Assembly (NCBI GenBank): GCA_017615435.1
Contig: JAGAAF010000058.1
Coordinates: 6,239-70,238 of the forward strand
DNA length: 64,000 nucleotides
Direction of reading: 5' to 3'
Origin: Bacteroidales bacterium
GTDB taxonomy: Bacteria; Bacteroidota; Bacteroidia; Bacteroidales; UBA932
Below, in pieces: positions 42,282 to 49,875 of this stretch (its first letter is position 1; each line of letters starts with the position of its first letter). The notes under the pieces were generated by a model. That model was not told the origin of the DNA. It worked only from the letters and a program-made list of their open reading frames with translations, and did not search any database. The position numbers and the translations under genes were made by a program.

Positions 42282-43282
42282 ATTTCTACTTTTTCAGCGA
42301 AGGCGGACGCCGCGGCTGCGTTCGGTATGTCGTCCGGGATGAGGAGCTTTCCGCCCGCCGCCTGTTCGTGCCCGCCGCCGTGGAAATATCTCGCGGCCAT
42401 CGCGTTCGCGGACCAGCCCCTCTTCGAGCGTATGCTGGCGCGCATCTCGGGGGCGTCTTCGCTCTCTCTCAGATACAGGCAGACCTTAACCTCGTCTATC
42501 GTCAGCGGTATGTTCACCATTCCTTCGAGTTCGCCCTCCTCCAAGCCAAATCTGTGCCACAGCTCTTTCGTGACTATGATCACGGCCAGGCCGTCCGGAC
42601 GTATGGTCATTTCCTCGCTGAGAATGTGCGCAATCGCACGCACACGATTGGGGCGGTAGCGGTTGTAGAGCTCGGCGATTATGGCGTCGCGGTCCACGCC
42701 GGAGGCGATGAGGTCTCCCGCCATAGAGAGGGTGGAAGGGAAGACGGAGTTTGCGAAGTTGTCGGTGTCCGTGGTCATACCTGCCATAAGGCAGTTCAGG
42801 ACCGAAAGGGGAAGTCGCGCGGTATGACCGTCGATACCCGGCATCGCGCGGAGGATTTCGTAGACCATCTCGCTGGCGGAAGAGACTTCCGCGCGGCTGA
42901 AGACGAGGTCGAATTCCGCTTCCTGCGGGTTGAGGTGATGGTCTATGAGGACTTTCTTCGCCTTGCTTGCGCGCAAGGCGGATTCGAACTGTGTGCCGGC
43001 GCGGGTGAGGCCGTTGTAGTCCGTGCAGATGATGAGATCTGCCGCTTCTATGGCCTGCGTGCCCATTACGGGGATATCTCCGCCTATGAAGGCGATGGTG
43101 GCGGGAGAGGGTTCACGGACCATAGACACGCCGGTCTTCCCGCGAACCTCGCGGAGGTAATGGAAAACGGCGCCGCTGCTGCCCAGGGCGTCGCCGTCCG
43201 GATGGGTATGAGTGCTCACGACTATCCTTTCAGAAGAGTCGATCAGGCTGCTCAAGATGCGGATTTTCTCTGCCGTTTCCAT
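42278..43282 (-). CDS. DHH family phosphoesterase (NrnA-like oligoribonuclease/pAp phosphatase)
   Basis: A 334-residue DHH/DHHA1 protein. Motif I THTHPDGDALGS, motif II CTDYNG, the DHH motif VLIDHHLNP, TTDTDNF and the DHHA1 motif GGGHEQAAGG are all present. Such proteins degrade short RNA oligonucleotides (nanoRNA) and pAp, or cyclic-dinucleotide products. The frame is open upstream to 43840, but the start at 43282 follows a promoter box and begins the conserved region. It heads the leftward operon ending with the cytidylate-kinase-like gene. Confidence 0.9.
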   Translation of the reverse strand: METAEKIRILSSLIDSSERIVVSTHTHPDGDALGSSGAVFHYLREVRGKTGVSMVREPSPATIAFIGGDIPVMGTQAIEAADLIICTDYNGLTRAGTQFESALRASKAKKVLIDHHLNPQEAEFDLVFSRAEVSSASEMVYEILRAMPGIDGHTARLPLSVLNCLMAGMTTDTDNFANSVFPSTLSMAGDLIASGVDRDAIIAELYNRYRPNRVRAIAHILSEEMTIRPDGLAVIIVTKELWHRFGLEEGELEGMVNIPLTIDEVKVCLYLRESEDAPEMRASIRSKRGWSANAMAARYFHGGGHEQAAGGKLLIPDDIPNAAAASAFAEKVEI

Positions 43283-43287
43283 CGCGG

Positions 43288-43295
43288 CAAATTTA
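43288..43295 (-). promoter_or_regulatory. -7 promoter box for the DHH operon
   Basis: On the minus strand TAAATTTG lies 5 nt before the ATG at 43282, predicting a leaderless or nearly leaderless transcript. Confidence 0.62.
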
Positions 43296-43304
43296 ATAAG
43301 ATTA

Positions 43305-43335
43305 TTGCATTTAATAAATGATTTTTCTAACTTTG
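43305..43335 (+). promoter_or_regulatory. Promoter for the 43370 gene group
   Basis: A TTG at 43305-43307 and TAACTTTG at 43328-43335 are 20 bp apart, matching the -33/-7 arrangement of Bacteroidetes promoters. The ATG follows 34 nt later. Confidence 0.65.
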
Positions 43336-43369
43336 TCCGATAGCTGATTATAAAATAAAAGATATAGCA

Positions 43370-44107
43370 ATGGCAAAATTCGACTTGCTCAAGTTCACTG
43401 AGAACAAACTCGTCAACAACATCGTCGTGTATGCAGTTCTCCCTCTCTGCATCCTTGTACTCGGATATCTGCTGGTGGACAGCGTCCTTCAGCCCGTCCG
43501 TTTCAACAAAGAGAAGGAAGCCCGCGAGTTGGTGGGAATCGAGCGCCTGAAAGATATCCGTGTCCTCCAGGATGCTTACAAGAGCGTTAACGGTAAGTAC
43601 GTTTCCGATATCGACTCCCTGGTGGATTTCTACAAAAACGGAGAGATTATCGTCCGTATGCAGATAGGTAGTAAGGACGACTCCCTGGCGATGGCTCACA
43701 CCAAATCCATCAAGCAGGCCCGTTACTGGCTCCGCGGAGCGAATCTGAACCGCTATCTCTATCAGCTTTATCAGGACGGAGACAAGAATCTCGTGTTCTC
43801 CATCGACAATAAGATCCCCGTCAAGGATACTCTCTTCCACAGCCGCGTCGGCTTCGAAGTCGACTCCCTTAAGACCATCCCGTTCTCGGGCGGCCAGAAA
43901 GTGGAGATGGAGAGCATCGTGAAGAAGGTTTCCGGTGTGAACGTCCCTCTGTTCGAGGCCCGTATGCCGTACAAGAAACTCCTCTACGGAATGGATAACC
44001 AGCTGCGCATTAACCTTGATGCGGACCGCAGGAACGGTAACAAGTACGAAGGCCTTCAGGTGGGCAGCATTTCAGCTCCGAATAACAACGCAGGAAACTG
44101 GGAGTAA
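43370..44107 (+). CDS. Conserved single-helix membrane protein, unknown function
   Basis: A 245-residue protein with one membrane helix at ~18-38 (VVYAVLPLCILVLGYLLVDSV) and a charged periplasmic or cytoplasmic remainder. The start of the soluble part (RELVGIERLKDIRVLQDAYKSVNGKYVSDIDSLVDFY) resembles the helix-plus-loop layout of pseudopilin-like or periplasmic adaptor proteins, but no domain was recognised; the phrase DAYKSVNGKY is the most distinctive. Its stop overlaps the next start (TAATG), linking it to the DUF3822 and rsmD genes. Confidence 0.7.
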   Translation: MAKFDLLKFTENKLVNNIVVYAVLPLCILVLGYLLVDSVLQPVRFNKEKEARELVGIERLKDIRVLQDAYKSVNGKYVSDIDSLVDFYKNGEIIVRMQIGSKDDSLAMAHTKSIKQARYWLRGANLNRYLYQLYQDGDKNLVFSIDNKIPVKDTLFHSRVGFEVDSLKTIPFSGGQKVEMESIVKKVSGVNVPLFEARMPYKKLLYGMDNQLRINLDADRRNGNKYEGLQVGSISAPNNNAGNWE

Positions 44108-44562
44108 TGAAGTGTACTCTCGTACCTTCCAACTTTTTTGATGACAACTGTGCGGGAGAATATCTCGCACAGGTTGTTGATATAGCTCCCGGTCAGCAGG
44201 TCTGTTCGGCTTTCGTGCCGGATTACAACGCTTACCTGGTCTGGGCGACTGCCGCCCCGGAGGATGAAAAGCCTGCGATGTACGGGATTCTGCAGGACCT
44301 GAGAAAGTGCCCGGACTATAACAAGATCCTCTGCTCGTGGGACGGATCCGAACTTAACCTCGCGATAGCCCAGGGCAAGACCCTTTTGCTGGCGAACACT
44401 TATGACGCCAAGGATTTCACCACAGTCGAGTACTGGATATTCCTCGCGCTCCGTTCGCTTCAGCTCAATCCTGAAATCAGCACCATCTGCCTGCGCTCTG
44501 CCGTGAGCGCGGAAGACGAGATGTCGCTCTACCGTTATTTCAAGGCGGTCGAGATACTATGA
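44107..44562 (+). CDS. DUF3822-like protein, about half length
   Basis: A 151-residue protein. Its place directly before rsmD and its acidic, actin-like-fold-style sequence match DUF3822, a Bacteroidetes family that normally has ~260 residues. Segments such as LLLANTYDAKDFTTVEYWIFLALRSLQLNP fit the second half of that family (quoted in part: TYDAKDFTTVEYWIF). The N-terminal half may have been lost. It overlaps the genes on both sides, by 1 bp and 4 bp. Confidence 0.55.
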   Translation: MKCTLVPSNFFDDNCAGEYLAQVVDIAPGQQVCSAFVPDYNAYLVWATAAPEDEKPAMYGILQDLRKCPDYNKILCSWDGSELNLAIAQGKTLLLANTYDAKDFTTVEYWIFLALRSLQLNPEISTICLRSAVSAEDEMSLYRYFKAVEIL

Positions 44563-45089
44563 GAATTATTGGCGGAAGGCTCAAGGGCAAGTTCATACTG
44601 CCGCCGGCCGGTTATAAAGCCAGGCCTACCACCGATTTCGCCCGCGAAGCCCTTTTCAATATCCTGGATAATGAATATGAGTTCGAAGACCTGAAGGTCC
44701 TCGACCTTTTCGGCGGTACCGGCGCGGTGAGTTTCGAGTTCGGTTCACGCGGAGTCGGACGCGTTTGGTGCGTGGAGATGGCCCGCGAGAACGCATCTTT
44801 CATCAAGCGCGAGGCCGGGAGACTGGGGCTGGACAATGTCACTATGGTGCGTGACAACGTCTTCGATTTCCTCAACGTCTGCCACGAAAAGTTCGATATA
44901 ATCTTCGCCGATCCGCCGTATGCCCTGGAGGGCCTTGAAACCATTCCGGACAAGATCTTCGAGCGCGACATCCTTCACCCCGACTGCTATTTCATCCTTG
45001 AACACGGCGGGGAGCACAACTTCAAGGAGCACCCGCGTTTCTTCAAGGAACGCGAATACGGAAGGGTTCACTTCACTTTCTTCAAGTAG
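44559..45089 (+). CDS. rsmD: 16S rRNA (guanine966-N2)-methyltransferase RsmD
   Basis: Methylates G966 of 16S rRNA in the small subunit. The 176-residue Rossmann-fold methyltransferase has MRIIGGRLKGKFI at the N-terminus, RPTTDFAREALFNIL, the SAM motif VLDLFGGTGAVSFE and the catalytic ADPPY. It overlaps the DUF3822-like gene by 4 bp and converges on mazG with 5 bp between stops. Confidence 0.95.
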   Translation: MRIIGGRLKGKFILPPAGYKARPTTDFAREALFNILDNEYEFEDLKVLDLFGGTGAVSFEFGSRGVGRVWCVEMARENASFIKREAGRLGLDNVTMVRDNVFDFLNVCHEKFDIIFADPPYALEGLETIPDKIFERDILHPDCYFILEHGGEHNFKEHPRFFKEREYGRVHFTFFK

Positions 45090-45094
45090 GATTT

Positions 45095-45886
45095 CTAAAG
45101 GCCCTGTGCCTTCGCTTCGTCCCAGATCTCGTCCATCTCGGCGAGAGTCATATCCGTCAGCTTCCGGCCGACCTTCAGGGTCTTCGATTCGAGGTAATTG
45201 AAGCGCCTGCGGAACTTGCTGCAGGCAAGGTTCAAAGCCGCTTCCGGGTCTATCCCGAAGAGACGGGATGCATTGATAACGGCGAAGAGCAGGTCCCCGA
45301 ATTCTTCTTCCATATGGCCGCGCTCAGCGCCCGCAACAGCGTCTTCGACCTCGCCCATCTCCTCCCGCACTTTGTCCAGCACCTGGACGGGCTCCTCCCA
45401 GTCGAAGCCGCATCCGCGGGCCTTCTCCTGCATAGAAAGGGCCTTCAGGATAGCGGGCATAGAGTCGGGAATGCCGCCGAGCACCGTCCTGTTCCCTCCC
45501 TTTTCCTTGGCTTTGACGAGTTCCCAGGTGTCCGCGATTTCCTTCGCGGTGGTGGGCTGCCCGGCTTTGTCGCCGAAGACGTGGGGATGACGGAATATCA
45601 TCTTGTCGCAAATCTTGCGCAGACAGTCGGCAATGTCGAAATCGCCGGCTTCTTCCGCTATCTTGGCGTAGAACACCATATGGTAGAGGAGATCGCCTAT
45701 CTCTTTCGCGGTCGCGTCTTTGTCGCCCTTGATAATGGCGTCGCTCAGTTCGTACACTTCCTCCTCCGTCATAGGGCGTATGGACTCCATAGTCTGGGCC
45801 GCGTTCCAGGGGCAGTCGGCCCTCAGGCGGTCCATTATGTCCAGCAGCTCGCCGAAGGCGGCTGATTTCTCCTCTTTTGTATGCAT
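45095..45886 (-). CDS. mazG: Nucleoside triphosphate pyrophosphohydrolase MazG
   Basis: Hydrolyses NTPs and dNTPs to monophosphates and pyrophosphate, keeping aberrant nucleotides low. The 263-residue protein has two MazG domains. The first has CPWNAAQTMESIRPMTEEEVYELSDAI (quoted in part: CPWNAAQTMESI, the CPWDxxQTxxSL signature with Asn in place of Asp) and EIGDLLYHMVFYA; the second has EEFGDLLFAVINASR. It is divergent from prfA, with only 38 bp between starts. Confidence 0.93.
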   Translation of the reverse strand: MHTKEEKSAAFGELLDIMDRLRADCPWNAAQTMESIRPMTEEEVYELSDAIIKGDKDATAKEIGDLLYHMVFYAKIAEEAGDFDIADCLRKICDKMIFRHPHVFGDKAGQPTTAKEIADTWELVKAKEKGGNRTVLGGIPDSMPAILKALSMQEKARGCGFDWEEPVQVLDKVREEMGEVEDAVAGAERGHMEEEFGDLLFAVINASRLFGIDPEAALNLACSKFRRRFNYLESKTLKVGRKLTDMTLAEMDEIWDEAKAQGL

Positions 45887-45906
45887 TGGAATAATTGTTA
45901 TCTTTG
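45876..45906 (+). promoter_or_regulatory. Promoter for prfA (-33 and -7)
   Basis: TTTG at 45876-45879 and TATCTTTG at 45899-45906 are 19 bp apart, a close match to the Bacteroidetes consensus. The -33 box lies in the mazG start region. Confidence 0.72.
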
Positions 45907-45911
45907 CAGCG

Positions 45912-45919
45912 CAAATTTA
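45912..45919 (-). promoter_or_regulatory. -7 promoter box for mazG
   Basis: On the minus strand TAAATTTG lies 25 nt before the mazG ATG. It is interleaved with the prfA promoter, so the two genes share one short control region. Confidence 0.6.
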
Positions 45920-45924
45920 CAAAA

Positions 45925-47016
45925 ATGGCACAAAATTCACTACTTGAAAAGGTACTCTCTCTCCAGGAGAAGTTCGCATCCCTGCAGGAGCAGCTCTCAA
46001 GTCCGGAGGCTATGGCGGATATGAAAAAGTTCGTCCAGCTGAACAAGGACTACAAAGAGCTTGAGCCCATCATCAAGGCCGGTCTCGAGTATAAGAAGAC
46101 CCTCGACAACCTGGCGTCAGCCAAGGACATCCTCCTTAACGAGAAGGATGAGGACCTTCGCGAGATGGCCCGCGAGGAAATCGCGGAACTGGAGCCGAAG
46201 ATTCCGGATATGGAAGCCAACATAAAGCTTCTCCTCATTCCCGCCGATCCCGACGACGGAAAGAACGCCATCGTGGAAATCCGTGGCGGCGCAGGCGGTG
46301 ACGAGGCGGCAATCTTCGCCGGAGACCTTTTCAGAATGTATCAGCACTTTGCCGAAAGCCGCGGCTGGAAGCTTGAGATTACAGACCAGACACCCGGAAC
46401 CTCGGGCGGTTACAAGCAGATAGTCTTCAAGCTCAGCTCCAACTCCGAGGGGGTCTACGGCGTGATGAAATACGAGTCGGGAGTTCACCGCGTGCAGCGC
46501 GTTCCCCAGACCGAGACCCAGGGCCGCATCCAGACCTCGGCCGCATCAGTGGCGGTGTTCCCCGAAGCGGGCGAGTTCGACGTTGACCTCAAGTGGGAAG
46601 ACATCCGTCTCGATCTCTTCTGCGCCTCCGGTCCCGGCGGCCAGGGAGTGAACACCACCTATTCGGCAGTGCGTCTTACGCATATCCCTTCGGGCCTCGT
46701 GGTCCAGTGCCAGGAAGAGCGTTCGCAGATCAAGAACAAGGAGCGCGCATTCGAAGAGCTCCGCTCGCGTCTCTACAACCTCGAGCATCAGAAGTATCTG
46801 GACGAAATCGCCTCGAAGCGCAAAACTATGGTCAGCACGGGCGACCGCAGCGCCAAGATCCGCACCTACAACTACCCTCAGGGCCGTGTCACCGACCACC
46901 GCATCAACTGGAGTATGTACAACCTCCCCGCCTTTATGGACGGAGATATCAAGGAGTGCATAGATCAGCTGCAGATTGCAGAGAATGCGGAGCGCCTAAA
47001 AGAGGCAGGAGACTAA
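45925..47016 (+). CDS. prfA: Peptide chain release factor 1
   Basis: Ends translation at UAA and UAG. The 363-residue protein has the catalytic GGQ (SGPGGQGVNTTYSAVRLTH, with GGQ at 238-240), RGGAGGDEAAIFAGDLFRMY nearby (quoted within 20 residues) and the C-terminal NYPQGRVTDHRI. The ATG at 45925 fits the conserved N-terminus MAQNSLLEKV better than an upstream in-frame codon at 45895. The last 4 bp overlap the convergent nucleoside phosphorylase gene. Confidence 0.96.
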   Translation: MAQNSLLEKVLSLQEKFASLQEQLSSPEAMADMKKFVQLNKDYKELEPIIKAGLEYKKTLDNLASAKDILLNEKDEDLREMAREEIAELEPKIPDMEANIKLLLIPADPDDGKNAIVEIRGGAGGDEAAIFAGDLFRMYQHFAESRGWKLEITDQTPGTSGGYKQIVFKLSSNSEGVYGVMKYESGVHRVQRVPQTETQGRIQTSAASVAVFPEAGEFDVDLKWEDIRLDLFCASGPGGQGVNTTYSAVRLTHIPSGLVVQCQEERSQIKNKERAFEELRSRLYNLEHQKYLDEIASKRKTMVSTGDRSAKIRTYNYPQGRVTDHRINWSMYNLPAFMDGDIKECIDQLQIAENAERLKEAGD

Positions 47017-47891
47017 ATCTCCAGAGCTACCATCTTATCGACAACAAGATTTACGAGCTGCGCGACGCGCGGCTTGTAGTCGGTGTTGGCATCCTTGAGG
47101 TAGCGGTGGGCGATGGCGCAGCACACGGTCACGGCTTCGTGGCCCAGCTGGGTCGCGATGCCCGCGAGTGCGGAACCCTCCATCTCGAAGTTCGTTATCT
47201 TCCAGTCGCCGAAACGCCACGACTCGATGTCCTCGAGCATATGCGGCATCGCGAGCTGTTGCCTGACGACACGTCCCTGAGGACCGTAGAAGCCGGGAGC
47301 CGCGACTGTCATTCCGCGCACGGTGCTGTCTGCGAAATGGTCGATCATCTTCTGCGATGCGTGCACGAAGTAGGGGACCGGCAGGCCATAGGCCCATCCG
47401 AGGTGCTTCATAAACGACTGCTCCATCTCGATGTTCGTAATCCTCTCGCGATGGGCGTACCAGTTCATAAGCCCGTCGAAGCCCACTGAATAGTGTGAAA
47501 GGATGAATGATCCGAGCGGAATCTCGGGCTGAATCGCGCCGCAGGTGCCCAGACGTACGATATGCAGGGTCCTGTGCTCCGGCTTGACTTCGCGTGTGTT
47601 GAAATCAACGTTTGCAAGAGCGTCGAGCTCGGTCATCACGATATCGATGTTGTCAGGACCGATGCCGTGCGAAAGGACGGTGAGCCTGACGCCCTTCTTG
47701 AGGCCGGTTACCCACGCGAACTCGCGCGACTGGCCTTCACACTCGATTTCGTCGAGCAGGGGCTTGAACATTTGAACGCGGCCGGGGTCGCCGACGAGGA
47801 TTACGCGGTCGGCCAGCTGGTCGGGACGGATGTGGATGTGGAATGCGGAGCCGTCGCCGTTGATGATGAGTTCGGATTCGGGAATTTTCAT
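47013..47891 (-). CDS. Nucleoside phosphorylase (PNP/UDP family)
   Basis: A 292-residue member of the purine/uridine phosphorylase superfamily: VILVGDPGRVQMF (phosphate loop), LSHGIGPDNIDIVMTEL and FEMEGSALAGIATQLGH (the ME motif at the ribose site). It splits nucleosides with phosphate for salvage; uridine is the most likely substrate from overall resemblance but this is uncertain. The ATG at 47891 (MKIPESELIINGDG) is chosen because it leaves 13 bp to the upstream gene. Confidence 0.88.
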   Translation of the reverse strand: MKIPESELIINGDGSAFHIHIRPDQLADRVILVGDPGRVQMFKPLLDEIECEGQSREFAWVTGLKKGVRLTVLSHGIGPDNIDIVMTELDALANVDFNTREVKPEHRTLHIVRLGTCGAIQPEIPLGSFILSHYSVGFDGLMNWYAHRERITNIEMEQSFMKHLGWAYGLPVPYFVHASQKMIDHFADSTVRGMTVAAPGFYGPQGRVVRQQLAMPHMLEDIESWRFGDWKITNFEMEGSALAGIATQLGHEAVTVCCAIAHRYLKDANTDYKPRVAQLVNLVVDKMVALEI

Positions 47892-47904
47892 ATCGTTATC
47901 AGTT

Positions 47905-48321
47905 TTATTTTCTTTTTGCAGAACGGAGGCGCGAGGCACTGCGGACGAGCAGTTCGTCGGCGTAGACGCCCCTGAGGGCGAGGATGTCGAAGATAAGCGC
48001 GATCAGCGGGAATACGGCTGTCCAGCGGACTACATACTCCTGCGGGAGCTGGAAATAGCCCACGGCGAGCCAGACCTGCAGCGCGAGAAGGACCACGGCG
48101 GAGGCGCCGCCAAGCCGGATCTGAAGGCTGCGGCGGCCCCAGGCGAAAAGCGCCACGAGCGTGCAGGCGAGGGCGAGCCCGGCCAGAACGGCATACGGAA
48201 GGTATTCGGCATATCTCATAACGTCTTCCGTGCCCGGGACGCGGGCGAAATCACCGAAGAGCAGCGCGGCCATCAGGCCTGCCGCTATCGCAAAATAAAG
48301 GGTCTGTACTCTCTGCCACAT
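47905..48321 (-). CDS. DUF4293 family membrane protein
   Basis: A 138-residue protein with four membrane helices and the family start MWQRVQTLYFAIAA. DUF4293 is confined to Bacteroidetes and has no known function. The basic tail (SASRLRSAKRK) should face the cytoplasm. It starts 1 bp after the stop of the LytTR gene, so the two are surely co-transcribed. Confidence 0.85.
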   Translation of the reverse strand: MWQRVQTLYFAIAAGLMAALLFGDFARVPGTEDVMRYAEYLPYAVLAGLALACTLVALFAWGRRSLQIRLGGASAVVLLALQVWLAVGYFQLPQEYVVRWTAVFPLIALIFDILALRGVYADELLVRSASRLRSAKRK

Positions 48322-48322
48322 A

Positions 48323-49207
48323 TTATCCTCTTGAATTGAACCTTGCGAGGACATTCTCCTCATAGGTCTTCGAAACCGGAATCGGCTCGGTATTGCTCAG
48401 GCCGAGGTCTATCGCAAAACCTTCCTTGGTGCGCGTGATGGTCTCCACCTTGTCGAAATTGACTATGTACTTGCGGTGGCAGCGGACCAGATCGCTCCCG
48501 GTGAAGCTCTCCTCCACCGTCTTCAGGCGGCAGCGGAGCATATACTGCTTGAGGGTCCCTTCGGAATCCTGGTACCAGACCTTGATGTAATTGTCGTCCG
48601 ATTCGATATAATAGAGGTTCGACAGGCTGACTACCAGCTTGAGCGAACCTGAATTGTCGTAAAGCGTAATCTTCTCGTCCTTAGTGGCCGAGGGGGCCTC
48701 ATCAGTGGTGATGGAGCCGAAGCTCATCAGCCTGATGGTGTTGTTCTTGTCCTCGATCGCGAAGAAGAAGGCCGAGAGCAGGTATGGCACGCCGAGGCTG
48801 ATTATGCAGAAGCCCATAGCGGACAGGAAGAGCTTGAGGAAGGTAATCTCCACATAGGGAACGACTCCCGCCGCGATTCCGTTGAGCGAGAATGCGGCAT
48901 AGGCGAGGGAAATCAGCACGACCTCCCCCAGGCACCACATCACATAATCGAAGTAGATGAGAAAGTGCTTCCTCGCCACGGCATACATTATCATCTTCGA
49001 GAACGCGAGTATGACTATGCTCAGGCTCATAAACACGAGGGTCAGGAGCGCCTGGGCCGAAGCGAAGCCCATCGTGAACCACACGAAACGCAGATAGGGT
49101 GAAATCAGTATAATGAAGACCAGCGAGAACAGCGCAGTAAACACTACTGTGCTTGTGAGCTGGTGGCTTCCTACCAGATAATCGGGTATTCTGTCGCTTG
49201 CTGCCAT
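48323..49207 (-). CDS. Membrane-anchored LytTR-type DNA-binding regulator
   Basis: A 294-residue regulator with four to five membrane helices in residues ~18-170 and a C-terminal LytTR domain (~190-288: LYYIESDDNYIKVWY, LKTVEESFTGSDLVRCHRKYIVN quoted in part as DLVRCHRKYIVN, and PVSKTY). LytTR domains bind direct repeats in promoters. Here the DNA-binding domain is fused directly to membrane helices with no receiver domain, so it may respond to a membrane signal itself. The first gene of the LytTR-DUF4293-phosphorylase group. Confidence 0.88.
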   Translation of the reverse strand: MAASDRIPDYLVGSHQLTSTVVFTALFSLVFIILISPYLRFVWFTMGFASAQALLTLVFMSLSIVILAFSKMIMYAVARKHFLIYFDYVMWCLGEVVLISLAYAAFSLNGIAAGVVPYVEITFLKLFLSAMGFCIISLGVPYLLSAFFFAIEDKNNTIRLMSFGSITTDEAPSATKDEKITLYDNSGSLKLVVSLSNLYYIESDDNYIKVWYQDSEGTLKQYMLRCRLKTVEESFTGSDLVRCHRKYIVNFDKVETITRTKEGFAIDLGLSNTEPIPVSKTYEENVLARFNSRG

Positions 49208-49213
49208 ATCAGG

Positions 49214-49221
49214 GCAAATAT
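49214..49221 (-). promoter_or_regulatory. -7 promoter box for the LytTR gene
   Basis: On the minus strand TATATTTG lies 6 nt before the ATG at 49207, predicting a leaderless transcript. Confidence 0.6.
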
Positions 49222-49235
49222 AGCAAAAAAACGGA

Positions 49236-49772
49236 CTAACTTACTATTTTGTCCGGCGAGGAGATTATGCGGAGTATGCTCATCGGGTGCGCAGCGGCGG
49301 CGCTTTCCTCGGCATCCACGTTCTTCGCGGCAAGCAGGCCGCTGCGCTTCATATAGGCCGACAGAGCCGAGTGGTCTATGCCCATAGACTTCAGATAACC
49401 GAGGCCCACGCTGCCGGAAGAGCCGGCGATTGCAAGCATAAGGTGAGTGGAGAAGATCTTGTCCGCCCCGGACATAGTCGCTTCTATTATGCAGAGGTTG
49501 AGGGTGTTCTGCGCGCTGCGCGAGAAACTGAGCTTGTCCGCTTCCGAATACGCTATGCCGGACGGGCGGAAAAGGCTGCCCTCCACAGTCCTTTTCAGCT
49601 CGGCGAGGTCGACCCCGAGAGCCTTGAGGGAGGCACAGGCGTCGTTGTCTGCGTGCCGGAGGATTCCGAGCAGCAGATGATCCGTGCTGATGGCGTAATC
49701 TCCCGTCCTCATCGCTTCGTCGCGGGCGTAGGAAATTATCTTTAAAAGCTCCTGTGAAACCTGGGTCTGCAT
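49236..49772 (-). CDS. Stand-alone Clp N-terminal domain protein
   Basis: A 178-residue protein made of two Clp repeat units: the first with [31 protein letters not shown] (quoted in part: [13 protein letters not shown]), the second with [25 protein letters not shown]. In ClpA/ClpB/ClpC this domain binds adaptors and substrates; here no ATPase domain follows. It might act as an adaptor or decoy for the host ClpB/ClpC. The ATG at 49772 ([10 protein letters not shown]) is chosen because it follows the promoter box; one at 49781 lies inside that box. Confidence 0.88.
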   Translation of the reverse strand: MQTQVSQELLKIISYARDEAMRTGDYAISTDHLLLGILRHADNDACASLKALGVDLAELKRTVEGSLFRPSGIAYSEADKLSFSRSAQNTLNLCIIEATMSGADKIFSTHLMLAIAGSSGSVGLGYLKSMGIDHSALSAYMKRSGLLAAKNVDAEESAAAAHPMSILRIISSPDKIVS

Positions 49773-49778
49773 ACCTAA

Positions 49779-49786
49779 CAAAAATA
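49779..49786 (-). promoter_or_regulatory. -7 promoter box for the Clp-N gene
   Basis: On the minus strand TATTTTTG (TAnnTTTG) lies 6 nt before the ATG at 49772. Confidence 0.58.
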
Positions 49787-49797
49787 CAAAAATTAGG

Positions 49798-49828
49798 TTG
49801 TTTTACCCAAGATTTTTTGCTAAATTTG
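49798..49828 (+). promoter_or_regulatory. Promoter for gyrA (-33 and -7)
   Basis: TTG at 49798-49800 and TAAATTTG at 49821-49828 are 20 bp apart. The leader is about 45 nt. Confidence 0.68.
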
Positions 49829-49875
49829 TATGTTTATACAAAACCTGGATTTTTGAAGATTTTTTTAGAGAAAAT

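Noticed and set aside
43283..43840. A long N-terminal extension of the DHH protein
   Set aside because: It would run antisense through the next gene and across both promoters of the divergent gap, and homology starts at METAEKIRIL.
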